The position numbers and the translations under genes were made by a program. Below are positions 1 through 8,385 of a stretch of DNA of 64,000 bases, piece after piece. This DNA is from Alteromonas lipotrueae. GTDB taxonomy: Bacteria; Pseudomonadota; Gammaproteobacteria; Enterobacterales; Alteromonadaceae. How positions within the stretch are numbered: position 1 is the stretch's first letter; each line of letters begins with the position of its first letter. The notes below the pieces were generated by a model that was not told where the DNA came from, made no database searches, and was given only the letters and a program-made list of their open reading frames with translations. The stretch covers positions 248,001 through 312,000 of the forward strand of contig NZ_JAESDI010000004.1 of assembly GCF_019249215.1 (NCBI RefSeq), written 5' to 3'.

Positions 1-722
1 ATACCGTGGTTGATGAATATGACCAAGTCGCGGTAAGTATCGATGTAAGGAATCTGCCAAAAAATCCAGCGGACTTGGTAGAGATTTTAGATTACCTACC
101 CTCGTCTTGGTCTATGACCATTGTGTATATTGACGCCAGCGACGATGTGTTGGTGAAACGTTTCAGCGAAACCCGCCGATTGCATCCGCTAGCTAAGCTC
201 AACAAATCTTTATCTGAATCGATAAAAGCCGAATCAGACTTACTTGCGCCTATTGTTGAGCGCGCCGATTTGTATATTGATACGGATAAGCTCACAATTC
301 ATCAACTCGCAGAGCTTATTCGCGAGCGAATTCTAGGTAAGAAAAGCTCTCGGCTAGTATTGGTCTTTGAATCGTTTGGCTTTAAACACGGCATCCCCAA
401 AGACGCCGACTATGTATTTGACGCCCGCTTTCTCCCCAACCCACATTGGGAGCCCGATTTAAAACACTTAACTGGCTTAGATGCCCCCGTAGAAGTATTT
501 TTAGGTTCCCAGCCTGTTGTAACCAAATTCATTTGGCAAATTCAGAACTTGATAACCACATGGTTACCTCACTTAGAACGCAATAACCGTAGTTATGTCA
601 CCATTGCGATTGGTTGTACCGGCGGTCAGCACCGCTCAGTATTTATTGCTCAATCGTTAGCGAAAACCTTTGGCGAAATGCATCCCGATGTACAAATTCG
701 CCACCGCGAGTTAAATCAGTAA
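1..722 (+). CDS. rapZ: RNase adapter protein RapZ, 3' part (start outside window)
   Basis: Partial gene: the frame is open to the left edge and about 45 N-terminal residues, including the Walker A loop of the family, lie outside the window. The visible 238 residues match RapZ: AVSIDVRN, then SETRRLHPL, FESFGFKHGIP, DADYVFDARFLPNPHW and the C-terminal AIGCTGGQHRSV motif. In enterobacteria RapZ binds the small RNA GlmZ and guides RNase E to it, tuning glucosamine-6-phosphate synthase; whether that sRNA exists here cannot be seen. The stop codon overlaps the start of the NPr gene (TAATG), as expected for the rpoN-hpf-ptsN-rapZ-npr operon. Confidence 0.96.
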   Translation, partial: TVVDEYDQVAVSIDVRNLPKNPADLVEILDYLPSSWSMTIVYIDASDDVLVKRFSETRRLHPLAKLNKSLSESIKAESDLLAPIVERADLYIDTDKLTIHQLAELIRERILGKKSSRLVLVFESFGFKHGIPKDADYVFDARFLPNPHWEPDLKHLTGLDAPVEVFLGSQPVVTKFIWQIQNLITTWLPHLERNNRSYVTIAIGCTGGQHRSVFIAQSLAKTFGEMHPDVQIRHRELNQ

Positions 723-994
723 TGACCATCGAAAAAACACTTACCATAGTCAATAAATTGGGCTTACACGCCCGCGCTGCCACACAGTTGGTTCAGTTAG
801 CCAATCAATTTGATGCAAAAATAGTGTTGGTGAAAGGCGATAAGAAAGCCGATGCTAACAGTGTGCTGGGCTTAATGATGCTGGAAAGCCACCAAGGTGA
901 ACAGGTGAACGTTGTGGTTGAAGGTAATGATGCCGAAGCAGCATTAAACGCCATTGAAACGTTAATTGAAGGCCGTTTCAACGAAGACGAGTAA
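722..994 (+). CDS. ptsO: Phosphocarrier protein NPr of the nitrogen PTS
   Basis: A 90-residue HPr-family protein. The phosphorylatable histidine is His16 in NKLGLHARAA, and the second conserved patch is ADANSVLGLMMLES. NPr passes phosphate from enzyme INtr to PtsN (EIIA-Ntr), a regulatory PTS that senses nitrogen and potassium status rather than moving sugar. The ATG at 722 is chosen because it overlaps the rapZ stop (TAATG) and gives the normal family length; an in-frame ATG about 108 nt upstream lies inside rapZ and would add a non-homologous extension. It is the last gene of the operon; a 158-bp gap follows. Confidence 0.95.
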   Translation: MTIEKTLTIVNKLGLHARAATQLVQLANQFDAKIVLVKGDKKADANSVLGLMMLESHQGEQVNVVVEGNDAEAALNAIETLIEGRFNEDE

Positions 995-1082
995 TGCTGC
1001 ACTCGCCTGTGTTACGATTTTCGGTATAAAGCCGCCTATAATTTCACCACATAGCCCGTAATTGTCTGTCGTTACTGCGCTT

Positions 1083-1117
1083 TTGTCATGACAGCGTCAT
1101 GGCAATTGCGATATCCT
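1083..1117 (+). promoter_or_regulatory. Candidate PhoB-type promoter of mgtE
   Basis: The sequence TTGTCATGACAGCGTCAT (1083-1100) has two heptamers, TTGTCAT and GCGTCAT, at the 11-bp pitch of a Pho box (6/7 and 5/7 matches to CTGTCAT). Eleven bases later comes TATCCT (1112-1117), a possible -10 hexamer. The same hexamer follows the stronger Pho box at 58040-58057. The 4-bp linker GACA is not AT-rich, which weakens the case. The first half is also a perfect palindrome (TGTCATGACA), so another regulator could use it. The mgtE start lies about 36 bp downstream. Confidence 0.35.
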
Positions 1118-1152
1118 ACCGTTATAGAAAATTCCATTTTTAGGCGAAAGCA

Positions 1153-2511
1153 GTGGCAGAAGCACTGGTCTCAAAATACGTACAAAGCCAACTTCGGGCA
1201 CTTAATGGCGCGTTAAATAACGGCCAATTTGTTTCTGTACGTAAGCTGCTGCTGGAATTACCCCCTTCTGATGTTGCACATATTCTCGAATCTAGCCCAA
1301 GCCGCACCCGAGATGAACTGTGGGAGCTTATTGATGGTGATTTCCACGGTGATATTCTAGAAGAACTCTCTGACGACGTACGTAACGGTATCATCACCAA
1401 AATGCTGCCTGCAAACGTCGTAGACGCGTTAGAAGAAATGGATACCGATGACTTAGCGGTTACCCTTAGCAGCCTTCCAGAACCAGTGCTGCAAGACATT
1501 CTAGAATCAATGGATGCACAAGACAGACTTCGTGCAGAGCAAGCATTGTCTTACGGTGAAGAGACAGCCGGCTTCATCATGAACACCGACACGATAACCC
1601 TTCGCCCTGATGTGACCATTGATGTAGTACTTCGTTATATTCGCCTTAAAGGCGAATTACCTAAAAACACCGATACCTTTTATGTAGTAAACCGTACTGA
1701 TAATTTAGTCGGTATCGTACCGGTAACGCGATTACTCACCGCTGAGACTGAAGCCAAAGTATCAGATGTCATGGATGAAGAATCTGAAGCGATTCCTGTG
1801 CATATGCCAGATGATGAAGTGGCGAGCTTATTCGAACGCTATAACTGGCTATCAGCCCCTGTCGTTGACGAGAAAAACCGCCTAGTAGGGCGTATCACCA
1901 TAGATGATGTGGTAGATATTATTCGTGAAGATGCCGAGCACTCTATGATGAGTATGGCGGGTTTAGATGATGACGAAGACACTTTTGCCCCTGTGCTTCA
2001 AAGTACCAAACGACGCTCTGTATGGTTGGCAGTAAACCTGGTTACCGCGCTAATGGCAGCCATGGTAAGCGACTTGTTTGAGGCCACACTGAGCCAATTA
2101 GCCGTACTCGCCATACTGAACACCATAGTACCAAGTATGGGCGGCGTAGCGGGTAACCAAACCCTTACGCTTGTTATTCGTGGTATGGCACTGGGTCACG
2201 TAAACGCCAGCAACTCCCGATGGTTAATAAGCAAAGAAATATCTATTGGCTTCTTAAATGGGGCCATTTGGGCAATATTAATTGCTTCGGTAATAGCTCT
2301 TTGGAAACAAGACTACATGCTAGGCATCATTATCGCCTTCGCCATGTTGGTTAACATGATAGCCGCAGCGCTAGCAGGCGCTACTTTGCCGCTCATCATG
2401 AAACGTTTGAAAATAGACCCTGCACTAGCAGGAAGCGTAATACTCACAACCATCACTGACGTGGTGGGTATATTTGCATTTTTAGGTACTGCGACCCTGT
2501 TTTTAATGTAA
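1153..2511 (+). CDS. mgtE: Magnesium transporter MgtE
   Basis: A 452-residue inner-membrane Mg2+ channel of the MgtE family, at the usual length. In order it shows an N-terminal superhelical domain (about residues 10-130, with repeats such as LPPSDVAHILESS and SSLPEPVLQDIL), two CBS domains (about 135-255), a connecting helix, and five membrane segments (about 280-452) carrying the pore-associated PSMGGVAGNQTLTL motif. The cytosolic domains are rich in Asp and Glu, in keeping with the known role of MgtE as its own Mg2+ sensor that closes the pore when Mg2+ is plentiful. The start is GTG at 1153, with a GGCGAAAG ribosome-binding stretch just upstream. It stands alone between NPr and a convergent gene. 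Confidence 0.95.
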   Translation: MAEALVSKYVQSQLRALNGALNNGQFVSVRKLLLELPPSDVAHILESSPSRTRDELWELIDGDFHGDILEELSDDVRNGIITKMLPANVVDALEEMDTDDLAVTLSSLPEPVLQDILESMDAQDRLRAEQALSYGEETAGFIMNTDTITLRPDVTIDVVLRYIRLKGELPKNTDTFYVVNRTDNLVGIVPVTRLLTAETEAKVSDVMDEESEAIPVHMPDDEVASLFERYNWLSAPVVDEKNRLVGRITIDDVVDIIREDAEHSMMSMAGLDDDEDTFAPVLQSTKRRSVWLAVNLVTALMAAMVSDLFEATLSQLAVLAILNTIVPSMGGVAGNQTLTLVIRGMALGHVNASNSRWLISKEISIGFLNGAIWAILIASVIALWKQDYMLGIIIAFAMLVNMIAAALAGATLPLIMKRLKIDPALAGSVILTTITDVVGIFAFLGTATLFLM

Positions 2512-2548
2512 TACCGTGACAATCGCCTACGAGTTGTTCTAAAGCTAT

Positions 2549-4567
2549 TTAGCTTGGCATCATGATGAATGCCACCACATCATTTTGATAATCACCGGTT
2601 GTTTTATACTCTCTATACCCTTTAGACACGGCAACACCTATTGCGTATTTCTTACCTTGGTAATTTGTAATTCGAGAGTCTTTTTCGCCAGTTTTTAAGC
2701 CTAAAAGTGTGTCGTCTATCTCGATAACCTCTCCCACCTGCTGAGGGCTACCTTCTGTAGCAGAAATAATCATCCCATCACGCTGACAAAACATGCCAAA
2801 ACAACCCGTTACAGTATACCCGCTTTCATCTTTAGGTAGCGAGTCGTTTAACATTTCAGTGAATTGTGGCTCACTGTCAAACACAATTCCTATACCGCCA
2901 ACCACATTATTTCGTTCTACACTAGTGATTGACGCGTTGTAGATGTAGGTGTACTTATCATCATACTGCGCGCTAGGAACAAATTTCGACACCGAATATT
3001 TTTGTGAATCAGCACACTTTAACGCATCGAAAGCACCACTATGAGTATCAACTTTTTCTCCCACAACCGATGTATGTTTGTTGTTGGATACCGCGATAAT
3101 AATGCCATTTTTGTCATAAACATATAAATTGGCATAGACAGTGTATAGGTCATTAATGTATCGAAGAATATTTGCAATTTCTTGTTGAGCATCAGGCACA
3201 ATAGTTGGAAGTTGCAAATACTGACGGAATACTGTGGTAAGCGCCCACCAACGACAATCGTTCGCTCTTTCGTATAGATTTCTGTCCATAATGTCTACCG
3301 CTAAGCTAGCGCAAAACCTCACGTCAGCAAGCCGTGCGCTCAACACAGTAGATTGTAGGTTATCGATAGAATCAGAAAAAATTAACGCTATGCTCTCGCC
3401 GGTTAATCTTATCTCAGATAATACAGGCATGAATTCAACAGCATTCTTACGTGCCGCAGCAATAATGCCATTCAAGACGACTAAACTCAGATCGTCATTA
3501 ATTAACATGGATGTTTTAAATATTTGCTTTAAATCATCAGAAAAGAGTTGAGAATTGAGTAACTGACAAGCGTCAGTTTGAAGCTGCCCTTTTTCATTTG
3601 AATGCTTAAAGGCATCATTTAATGGCGTCATGGCAACGCCTTGCCATGATAAACCTTTGAACCCCTGGTATCCCTTAGTTTCGGAGGTGGTAGCTATAAA
3701 GCTTTTGTGTTTTATAGTGACTAAGTCAGGAGATCCACACTTAGGTATTGTTTCCCCAACTTTGAATTTCTGTGAATGGCTGGTCGCCATGACTTCTCTG
3801 TTTTCAGACACAATCATGATGCTGCTAGCGGCACGTTCAGATTGCAAATTGCTAAAAATTGACTGCATTTCGTCGTCAAACTTAAAGCACAAACAAAGAA
3901 TTCCTACTGTTCTCGCACCCGTGTCGTTACTATCTTTTATTACACAGGAATAAATCAAAGAATTGCGCTTGTGAGGCTGCAAATCTGAATAGCGAAAGGT
4001 TTCTATATAGTCGTCTTTCGATGATAACGTTTTTGAAACTAGCGGATCTTCGCTAAATTCAATTGGGCTATCAATATCCAAATTGGCCTTTACCCGCCCC
4101 TGCGTATCCAGAAGAATAATCTCATCATATACGCTATATTTTTTTACGTACTCTTCTAAGCGGTGATGAATTTTTTTAGTGTCTTCGGACTTTCTTTCGT
4201 TATCGAGCAAGAATGCTCGGATATCATCATCAGTAGCCAAAAAGCCCACATCGGCAGTACGTTCAAACAAATTTCTGATCAGAATATCGATGGCCACTTG
4301 AGATTTGTTATGATCATCAGCCAAACGCTTTAACAAATGCTCTTTCATCAGGTTCTGAATCAGCCGTCCCTGTAATTCAGAGAATTTCTGTTTTGTGCTA
4401 AGCATTTCTTCTAAAATGCTATCAGACACATTATGGCTATTGATTTTACCTATAAGCGAAATTTTACCCCACCAATGGTTTAAGTCATCAAACCTATCGT
4501 TGTAGCTGTTGATGAGAGGAATTGCCGCTTGTAATTTTTCTCGGTTCTTTAAAAGTAATTGTTCCAC
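2549..4567 (-). CDS. Soluble double-Cache protein with degenerate chemoreceptor-like core
   Basis: A 672-residue protein with no signal peptide and no membrane segment, so probably cytoplasmic. Two Cache-like sensor regions can be placed at about residues 135-320 and 465-670. Each is preceded by a similar helix: AIDILIRNLFERTAD (92-106) and AVDIMDRNLYERAND (423-437), suggesting internal duplication. Between them, LVVLNGIIAAARKN (362-375) followed by VLSEIR (382-387) resembles the chemoreceptor signalling tip ([15 protein letters not shown] followed by VADEVR), but the Glu-rich tip residues are lost. This suggests a former or modified MCP that might touch CheW or CheA. The start is GTG at 4567 with a weak ribosome-binding site. 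No chemotaxis gene is adjacent. Function is unknown. Confidence 0.7.
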   Translation of the reverse strand: MEQLLLKNREKLQAAIPLINSYNDRFDDLNHWWGKISLIGKINSHNVSDSILEEMLSTKQKFSELQGRLIQNLMKEHLLKRLADDHNKSQVAIDILIRNLFERTADVGFLATDDDIRAFLLDNERKSEDTKKIHHRLEEYVKKYSVYDEIILLDTQGRVKANLDIDSPIEFSEDPLVSKTLSSKDDYIETFRYSDLQPHKRNSLIYSCVIKDSNDTGARTVGILCLCFKFDDEMQSIFSNLQSERAASSIMIVSENREVMATSHSQKFKVGETIPKCGSPDLVTIKHKSFIATTSETKGYQGFKGLSWQGVAMTPLNDAFKHSNEKGQLQTDACQLLNSQLFSDDLKQIFKTSMLINDDLSLVVLNGIIAAARKNAVEFMPVLSEIRLTGESIALIFSDSIDNLQSTVLSARLADVRFCASLAVDIMDRNLYERANDCRWWALTTVFRQYLQLPTIVPDAQQEIANILRYINDLYTVYANLYVYDKNGIIIAVSNNKHTSVVGEKVDTHSGAFDALKCADSQKYSVSKFVPSAQYDDKYTYIYNASITSVERNNVVGGIGIVFDSEPQFTEMLNDSLPKDESGYTVTGCFGMFCQRDGMIISATEGSPQQVGEVIEIDDTLLGLKTGEKDSRITNYQGKKYAIGVAVSKGYREYKTTGDYQNDVVAFIMMPS

Positions 4568-4754
4568 TACTGCACTGCCTATTATTTTTATTTTCTGACA
4601 AATAGTTGTTGTGCTTGAAGAACGAAATTTCTTTTACAATATTGTGGTTAGTCGTAGATTTCGCGTTTGACTTTACAAGGTGTAATGCACTTTTTTACCT
4701 TCCCAGTATATTTGGGACAATGCAATACAATCGGCTTACACCTTTAGTTTAATA

Positions 4755-5648
4755 TTACAGCAATCCTGCAGGTATCTGCCTATCGTGGCTCCATTGCTTA
4801 GGTGACTGCCCATACAACCGTTTAAACTCTCGGCTAAACTGGGATGAGCTTACGTAACCCACATCCATAGCGGCTTCATTCACATTCATACCGCTAACAA
4901 TCTTCATTGCAGCCGTATTTAGCCGCATAGACTTTATAAATTGAATTGGCGACATGCTCGTTGCTTGTTTGAACTTACGATGAAATACCGCCCGACTCAT
5001 ACCCACTTGTGATGCCATATCCTCTATGGTGACCGTTTCACTTAAACGGGTTGATAGGTAGTCGATTGCACGAGCAATCTCATTGCCTACCCCAAACGCT
5101 CGCCTTGCAGATTCGCCGGCGCCACCTTTCAATATGGCGTAATAGACTTCGCGAAGGCGACTTTCGCCAAGTACAACGGTATCTGCTCCATTTTGGCTTA
5201 ACTGCAATAATCGCAGTAGTGCTTCAGCAAATTCACTATCCCAATCAGACAGCGTAATACTAGGCGGAAGTACTGCTCCCCTAGCTTTTCGCTGTATACC
5301 GCCAGCGCGCTCTACATCCATGGTAAGTTCTGTCATCACGCGAGTATCAAGGGAAATGAACACACCAAGCAGAGGATTGTCAGGCGACGCACTAGGCGTA
5401 CCCGCCTCTACAGGCATAGAAATACTGCAGCACATGTATTGGTCTGTGCCATAAACATAAGACTTGCCGTCTACTATCGCCTCTTTGGTACCACTGACAA
5501 TCGCCACTACTGTGGGCTCATATACCGCAGGCGCACAACGAACCCCTTCGGTCACTCTAAATAGCTGCACACCTTTAACACCAGTTTCAAATAGGCCGTC
5601 TTCGGTAAGGCTATTTTCGATGAGCATTTTAATTTCTTTTTTAGACAT
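4755..5648 (-). CDS. AraC-family transcriptional regulator
   Basis: A 297-residue regulator with the AraC_N-type N-terminal cupin/dimerisation region (about 20-175; YEPTVVAIVSGTKEAIVDGK) and a C-terminal double helix-turn-helix (about 200-290; TIEDMASQVGMSRAVFHRKF and VGYVSSSQFSREFKRLYG). Such proteins usually control a neighbouring, often divergent, oxidoreductase or catabolic gene in response to a small ligand. No intact divergent gene is present; a 49-codon open frame with a signal-peptide-like beginning (5791-5940) may be what is left of one. The ATG at 5648 is preferred over an in-frame TTG three codons upstream. Confidence 0.88.
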   Translation of the reverse strand: MSKKEIKMLIENSLTEDGLFETGVKGVQLFRVTEGVRCAPAVYEPTVVAIVSGTKEAIVDGKSYVYGTDQYMCCSISMPVEAGTPSASPDNPLLGVFISLDTRVMTELTMDVERAGGIQRKARGAVLPPSITLSDWDSEFAEALLRLLQLSQNGADTVVLGESRLREVYYAILKGGAGESARRAFGVGNEIARAIDYLSTRLSETVTIEDMASQVGMSRAVFHRKFKQATSMSPIQFIKSMRLNTAAMKIVSGMNVNEAAMDVGYVSSSQFSREFKRLYGQSPKQWSHDRQIPAGLL

Positions 5649-5880
5649 ACCAATCAAACCAGTTGGACAATAAATTTATATAAATCGAAAACGAGACAAA
5701 TAGGCAATTAATTACCCAGCATACCTGTCATAAAATACGTCATATGAGTGCTATAGTTTATCTAACGCCTAATGAGATGAACATATAAATATGAAGTTCA
5801 AAAACTTTTCTAACTTGTTAGTTGGGGCACTATTGTGGATGGATATAAACTATCGACACTCAAACTGCTTTATACCGCTG

Positions 5881-6234
5881 TCAGCCCGCTCTGGTGCCAT
5901 TAGGCATTGGTGTTTCAGGCATGGCCAAACAAGGCGTTAATTTATCGGCAAAGCCAATATCAAACAACATGCCCTGAGACACTTCACCCGCCATTTTTTG
6001 CTCAGGTAAATTAACGACAAACAGCGCTTGCTTGCCCTGAATCTCGAAGGGATTTTCACGTTCTTTTTTAATACCCGCAAGAATAGAACGTTGATGATCA
6101 CCAAAATCGACTGTGAGCTTCATCAGCTTTTTAGACTTTTCTACGTCAGCAACTTGAGTAATGGTGCCTACACGAATATCCAGTTTCTCGACATCATTGA
6201 ACTCAATAAGCGCTTTAATTGGGGCGTTTTGCAT
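5881..6234 (-). CDS. Small tRNA-binding (EMAP/MetRS-C/CsaA-like) protein
   Basis: A 117-residue OB-fold protein: IEFNDVEKLDIRVGTI, then LMKLTVDFGD, VVNLPEQKMAGEVSQGML. It resembles both free-standing CsaA and the C-terminal dimerisation/tRNA-binding domain of methionyl-tRNA synthetase; by eye the match to the MetRS domain is closer. CsaA is described as an export-related chaperone, while related modules bind tRNA elbows. The start is placed at the ATG at 6234, preceded by GAGAG and giving the normal family length; a longer frame to 6300 would add 22 hydrophobic and aromatic residues without homology. It is a single-gene unit between the AraC gene and sspB. Confidence 0.85.
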   Translation of the reverse strand: MQNAPIKALIEFNDVEKLDIRVGTITQVADVEKSKKLMKLTVDFGDHQRSILAGIKKERENPFEIQGKQALFVVNLPEQKMAGEVSQGMLFDIGFADKLTPCLAMPETPMPNGTRAG

Positions 6235-6420
6235 AGCTTCTCTCACAAATGTTAAATAAGCATCGTACACATAGGCAAAGTAACAGAAAAGTAGCTTCAA
6301 ACACCAAGGGCTATCGGTTTAGTTCACGTAATTTTATTTAATTAGTAAAGAATCCGGACGCAATGAACGTAAGAAGTATAACGAGGTAGATATGATAAGA
6401 AGATAGAACAAAATAATAAG

Positions 6421-6451
6421 CTGACTTCCTGCCTAGGCAGCAGGAAGTCAG
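6421..6451 (-). terminator. Rho-independent terminator of sspA-sspB
   Basis: Perfect 12-bp inverted repeat CTGACTTCCTGC / GCAGGAAGTCAG with a 7-base loop, starting 6 bases past the sspB stop. Read on the minus strand it is followed by a T-rich stretch (CTTATTATTTT). Confidence 0.85.
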
Positions 6452-6456
6452 AATGC

Positions 6457-6912
6457 TTATTTAATCACTTTTAAGGTAGGCTTTCCCTTTTTAGGGGGAA
6501 CGGGTGCATCTGTAATATCAGACGCGTCTGCGTCTTCAATAGATGCTGGCCCAGTGGTTTGAGGTTCAGATGGCTTACTTGTTTTGGCCATCTCCTCTTC
6601 GGTAGCAAACACAGTACCGGCACCATTTTCGCGCGCATAAATCGCCATAATAGCTTCGCTAGGCATGCTTAATCTTCTAGGTTGGCCACCGAAACGAGCT
6701 TGAAAAGAAAGCCCGGTTAAGTCCAACGAAAAGTTAACACACGCACTAGGCGACACGTTTAAAACGATTTGCCCGTCCTTAACAAACTCTAAAGGCACTT
6801 CCACCATTTCATTCGTTGCATCAACAACAATGTATGGGGTGAGATCGTTGTCCACTATCCATTCGTAAAAGGCCCTTAAAAGGTAGGGCTGATTAGACGT
6901 CATAGATGTCAT
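6457..6912 (-). CDS. sspB: ClpXP adaptor protein SspB
   Basis: A 151-residue SspB. The N-terminal substrate-binding domain begins PYLLRAFYEWIVDNDLTPYIVVDA and includes LNVSPSACVNF and FQARFGGQPRRL. A flexible acidic and Pro-rich linker (about 105-140) leads to the C-terminal ClpX-docking tail PTLKVIK, equivalent to the XB motif of the E. coli protein. SspB delivers ssrA-tagged polypeptides, and the N-terminal RseA fragment, to ClpXP. The start ATG overlaps the sspA stop (ATGA), showing translational coupling. A second ATG three codons later could also be used. Confidence 0.95.
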   Translation of the reverse strand: MTSMTSNQPYLLRAFYEWIVDNDLTPYIVVDATNEMVEVPLEFVKDGQIVLNVSPSACVNFSLDLTGLSFQARFGGQPRRLSMPSEAIMAIYARENGAGTVFATEEEMAKTSKPSEPQTTGPASIEDADASDITDAPVPPKKGKPTLKVIK

Positions 6913-7541
6913 AGTGGATTGTGGATCTCGCGCTCTTGATCGGTTAGCGATGCTTTAAATGAACTGCGAGAGAAGATACGGTTCATGTAGGCATTAATTT
7001 CTTTACTACCTGCGCCATTAAGCTCAATACCTAAAGCAGGTAAGCGCCATAATAACGGAGCAAGATAACAATCAACTAAGCTGAATTCTTCGCTCATGAA
7101 GTAAGGTAATTCACCAAATACAGGTGCTAATGCAAGTAACGCTTCACGTAAATCGTTGCGCGCAGCTTCAACGTTCCCTTCACCACGGAAGATACGAGCT
7201 GCTAACGAATACCAGTCTTGCTCGATGCGGTGCATCATAAGACGGCTTTGGCCACGAGATACCGGATAAACTGGCATAAGTGGTGGATGCGGGAAACGCT
7301 CATCAAGGTATTCCATGATGATATGCGATTTATAAAGCACCAGTTCACGATCAACAAGAGTTGGAACGGTTCCGTAAGGGTTTAACTCCAACAGATCCTC
7401 TGACAGATTGCTAGGATCTGTGTAGCTTATTTCAACACCCACACCTTTTTCTGCCAACACAATACGCACCTGATGGCTGTAAATATCAATTGTGTCAGAG
7501 AACAACGTCATAATAGAACGTTTATTCGCGGCTACGGCCAT
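6909..7541 (-). CDS. sspA: Stringent starvation protein A
   Basis: A 210-residue glutathione-S-transferase-fold protein of the SspA type. The N-terminal thioredoxin-like domain reads MTLFSDTIDIYSHQVRIVLAEKG, with NPYGTVPTLVDRELVLYKSHIIMEYLDERFPHPPL split over about residues 54-88. The C-terminal domain is all helical. SspA binds RNA polymerase with sigma-70 and acts in starvation and acid response; it lacks GST catalytic activity. The start has a GGAGG site seven bases upstream. It sits between petABC and sspB in the widespread petABC-sspA-sspB order, but the petC terminator (7604-7626) suggests at least partly separate expression. Confidence 0.95.
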   Translation of the reverse strand: MAVAANKRSIMTLFSDTIDIYSHQVRIVLAEKGVGVEISYTDPSNLSEDLLELNPYGTVPTLVDRELVLYKSHIIMEYLDERFPHPPLMPVYPVSRGQSRLMMHRIEQDWYSLAARIFRGEGNVEAARNDLREALLALAPVFGELPYFMSEEFSLVDCYLAPLLWRLPALGIELNGAGSKEINAYMNRIFSRSSFKASLTDQEREIHNPL

Positions 7542-7603
7542 TCAATTTCCTCCGTCGAGAAACTAGTTATGCCCGCTAAATCGGGCGAAATTCAAATACT
7601 AAA

Positions 7604-7626
7604 AAAGGGGGCGAGAAGCCCCCTTT
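7604..7626 (-). terminator. Rho-independent terminator of petABC
   Basis: Perfect 9-bp stem AAAGGGGGC / GCCCCCTTT around a GAGAA loop, about 25 bases after the petC stop. On the minus strand the stem runs into six T residues. Confidence 0.9.
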
Positions 7627-7650
7627 GCTATTATACATAATTCTGTGCGA

Positions 7651-8385
7651 TTAGTGCACTTCTCGCCAGTATTCTTTCTTCAGCAAGTAAACAAATACAA
7701 ACAGTACGGCAATGAAGATAAGAACCCATTTACCAATACGGTGTGAATCTAGCTTAGCTGGCTCACCGGTATACTCTAAGAAGTTAACAATATCAGCAAC
7801 AGCTTGGTCGTACTCATCTGGAGACATTGAACCTGTACCATCAGATTTAATACCTACATATTGTTCAACCATTTCGCCGTCGACCATAACTTCTTCGTGC
7901 ATTTCAGTTGGTGTACCTTGCAAAGGTTGAAGCACATGCGGCATACCCACTTCTGGGAATACTTTATTGTTAACACCAAATGGACGGCTCTCATCTACGT
8001 AGAAAGAACGTAGATAAGTGTAAATCCAATCTTCACCACGAACTCGAGCTACAAGGGTTAAGTCTGGTGGCGCAGCACCAAACCAACCTGCCGCTGCATC
8101 TTCAGGCATTGCACGAGTAATGTAGTCAGCAACCTTTTCGCCCGTAAACTGAAGGTTTTCTTGACCTAACTCGTCAGGAATACCTAAATCGGCAAACGTA
8201 CGCTGATAACGCTGATACTTCATTGAGTGACAGCCTAAGCAGTAGTTCATGAACAACTGCGCACCACGTTGCAACGAGGCCTTATCGGTTAGGTCGATAG
8301 GTGCCTTATCAAGGTGCACACTACCACCAGCGGCTAACGCTACACCCGGTAGAAAAAATGCTAAAAAGCACATCAATTTTTTCAT
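7651..8385 (-). CDS. petC: Cytochrome c1 of the bc1 complex
   Basis: A 244-residue precursor: Sec signal peptide (1-18, MKKLMCFLAFFLPGVALA), covalent haem c site CLGCH (Cys49, Cys52, His53), and a C-terminal membrane anchor (about 219-236, WVLIFIAVLFVFVYLLKK). It carries electrons from the Rieske centre to soluble or membrane cytochrome c in the periplasm. The distal haem ligand is probably the Met in ITRAMPEDAA, by analogy with the family. The ATG shares its A with the petB stop (TAATG), so translation is coupled. Third gene of petABC. Confidence 0.96.
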   Translation of the reverse strand: MKKLMCFLAFFLPGVALAAGGSVHLDKAPIDLTDKASLQRGAQLFMNYCLGCHSMKYQRYQRTFADLGIPDELGQENLQFTGEKVADYITRAMPEDAAAGWFGAAPPDLTLVARVRGEDWIYTYLRSFYVDESRPFGVNNKVFPEVGMPHVLQPLQGTPTEMHEEVMVDGEMVEQYVGIKSDGTGSMSPDEYDQAVADIVNFLEYTGEPAKLDSHRIGKWVLIFIAVLFVFVYLLKKEYWREVH

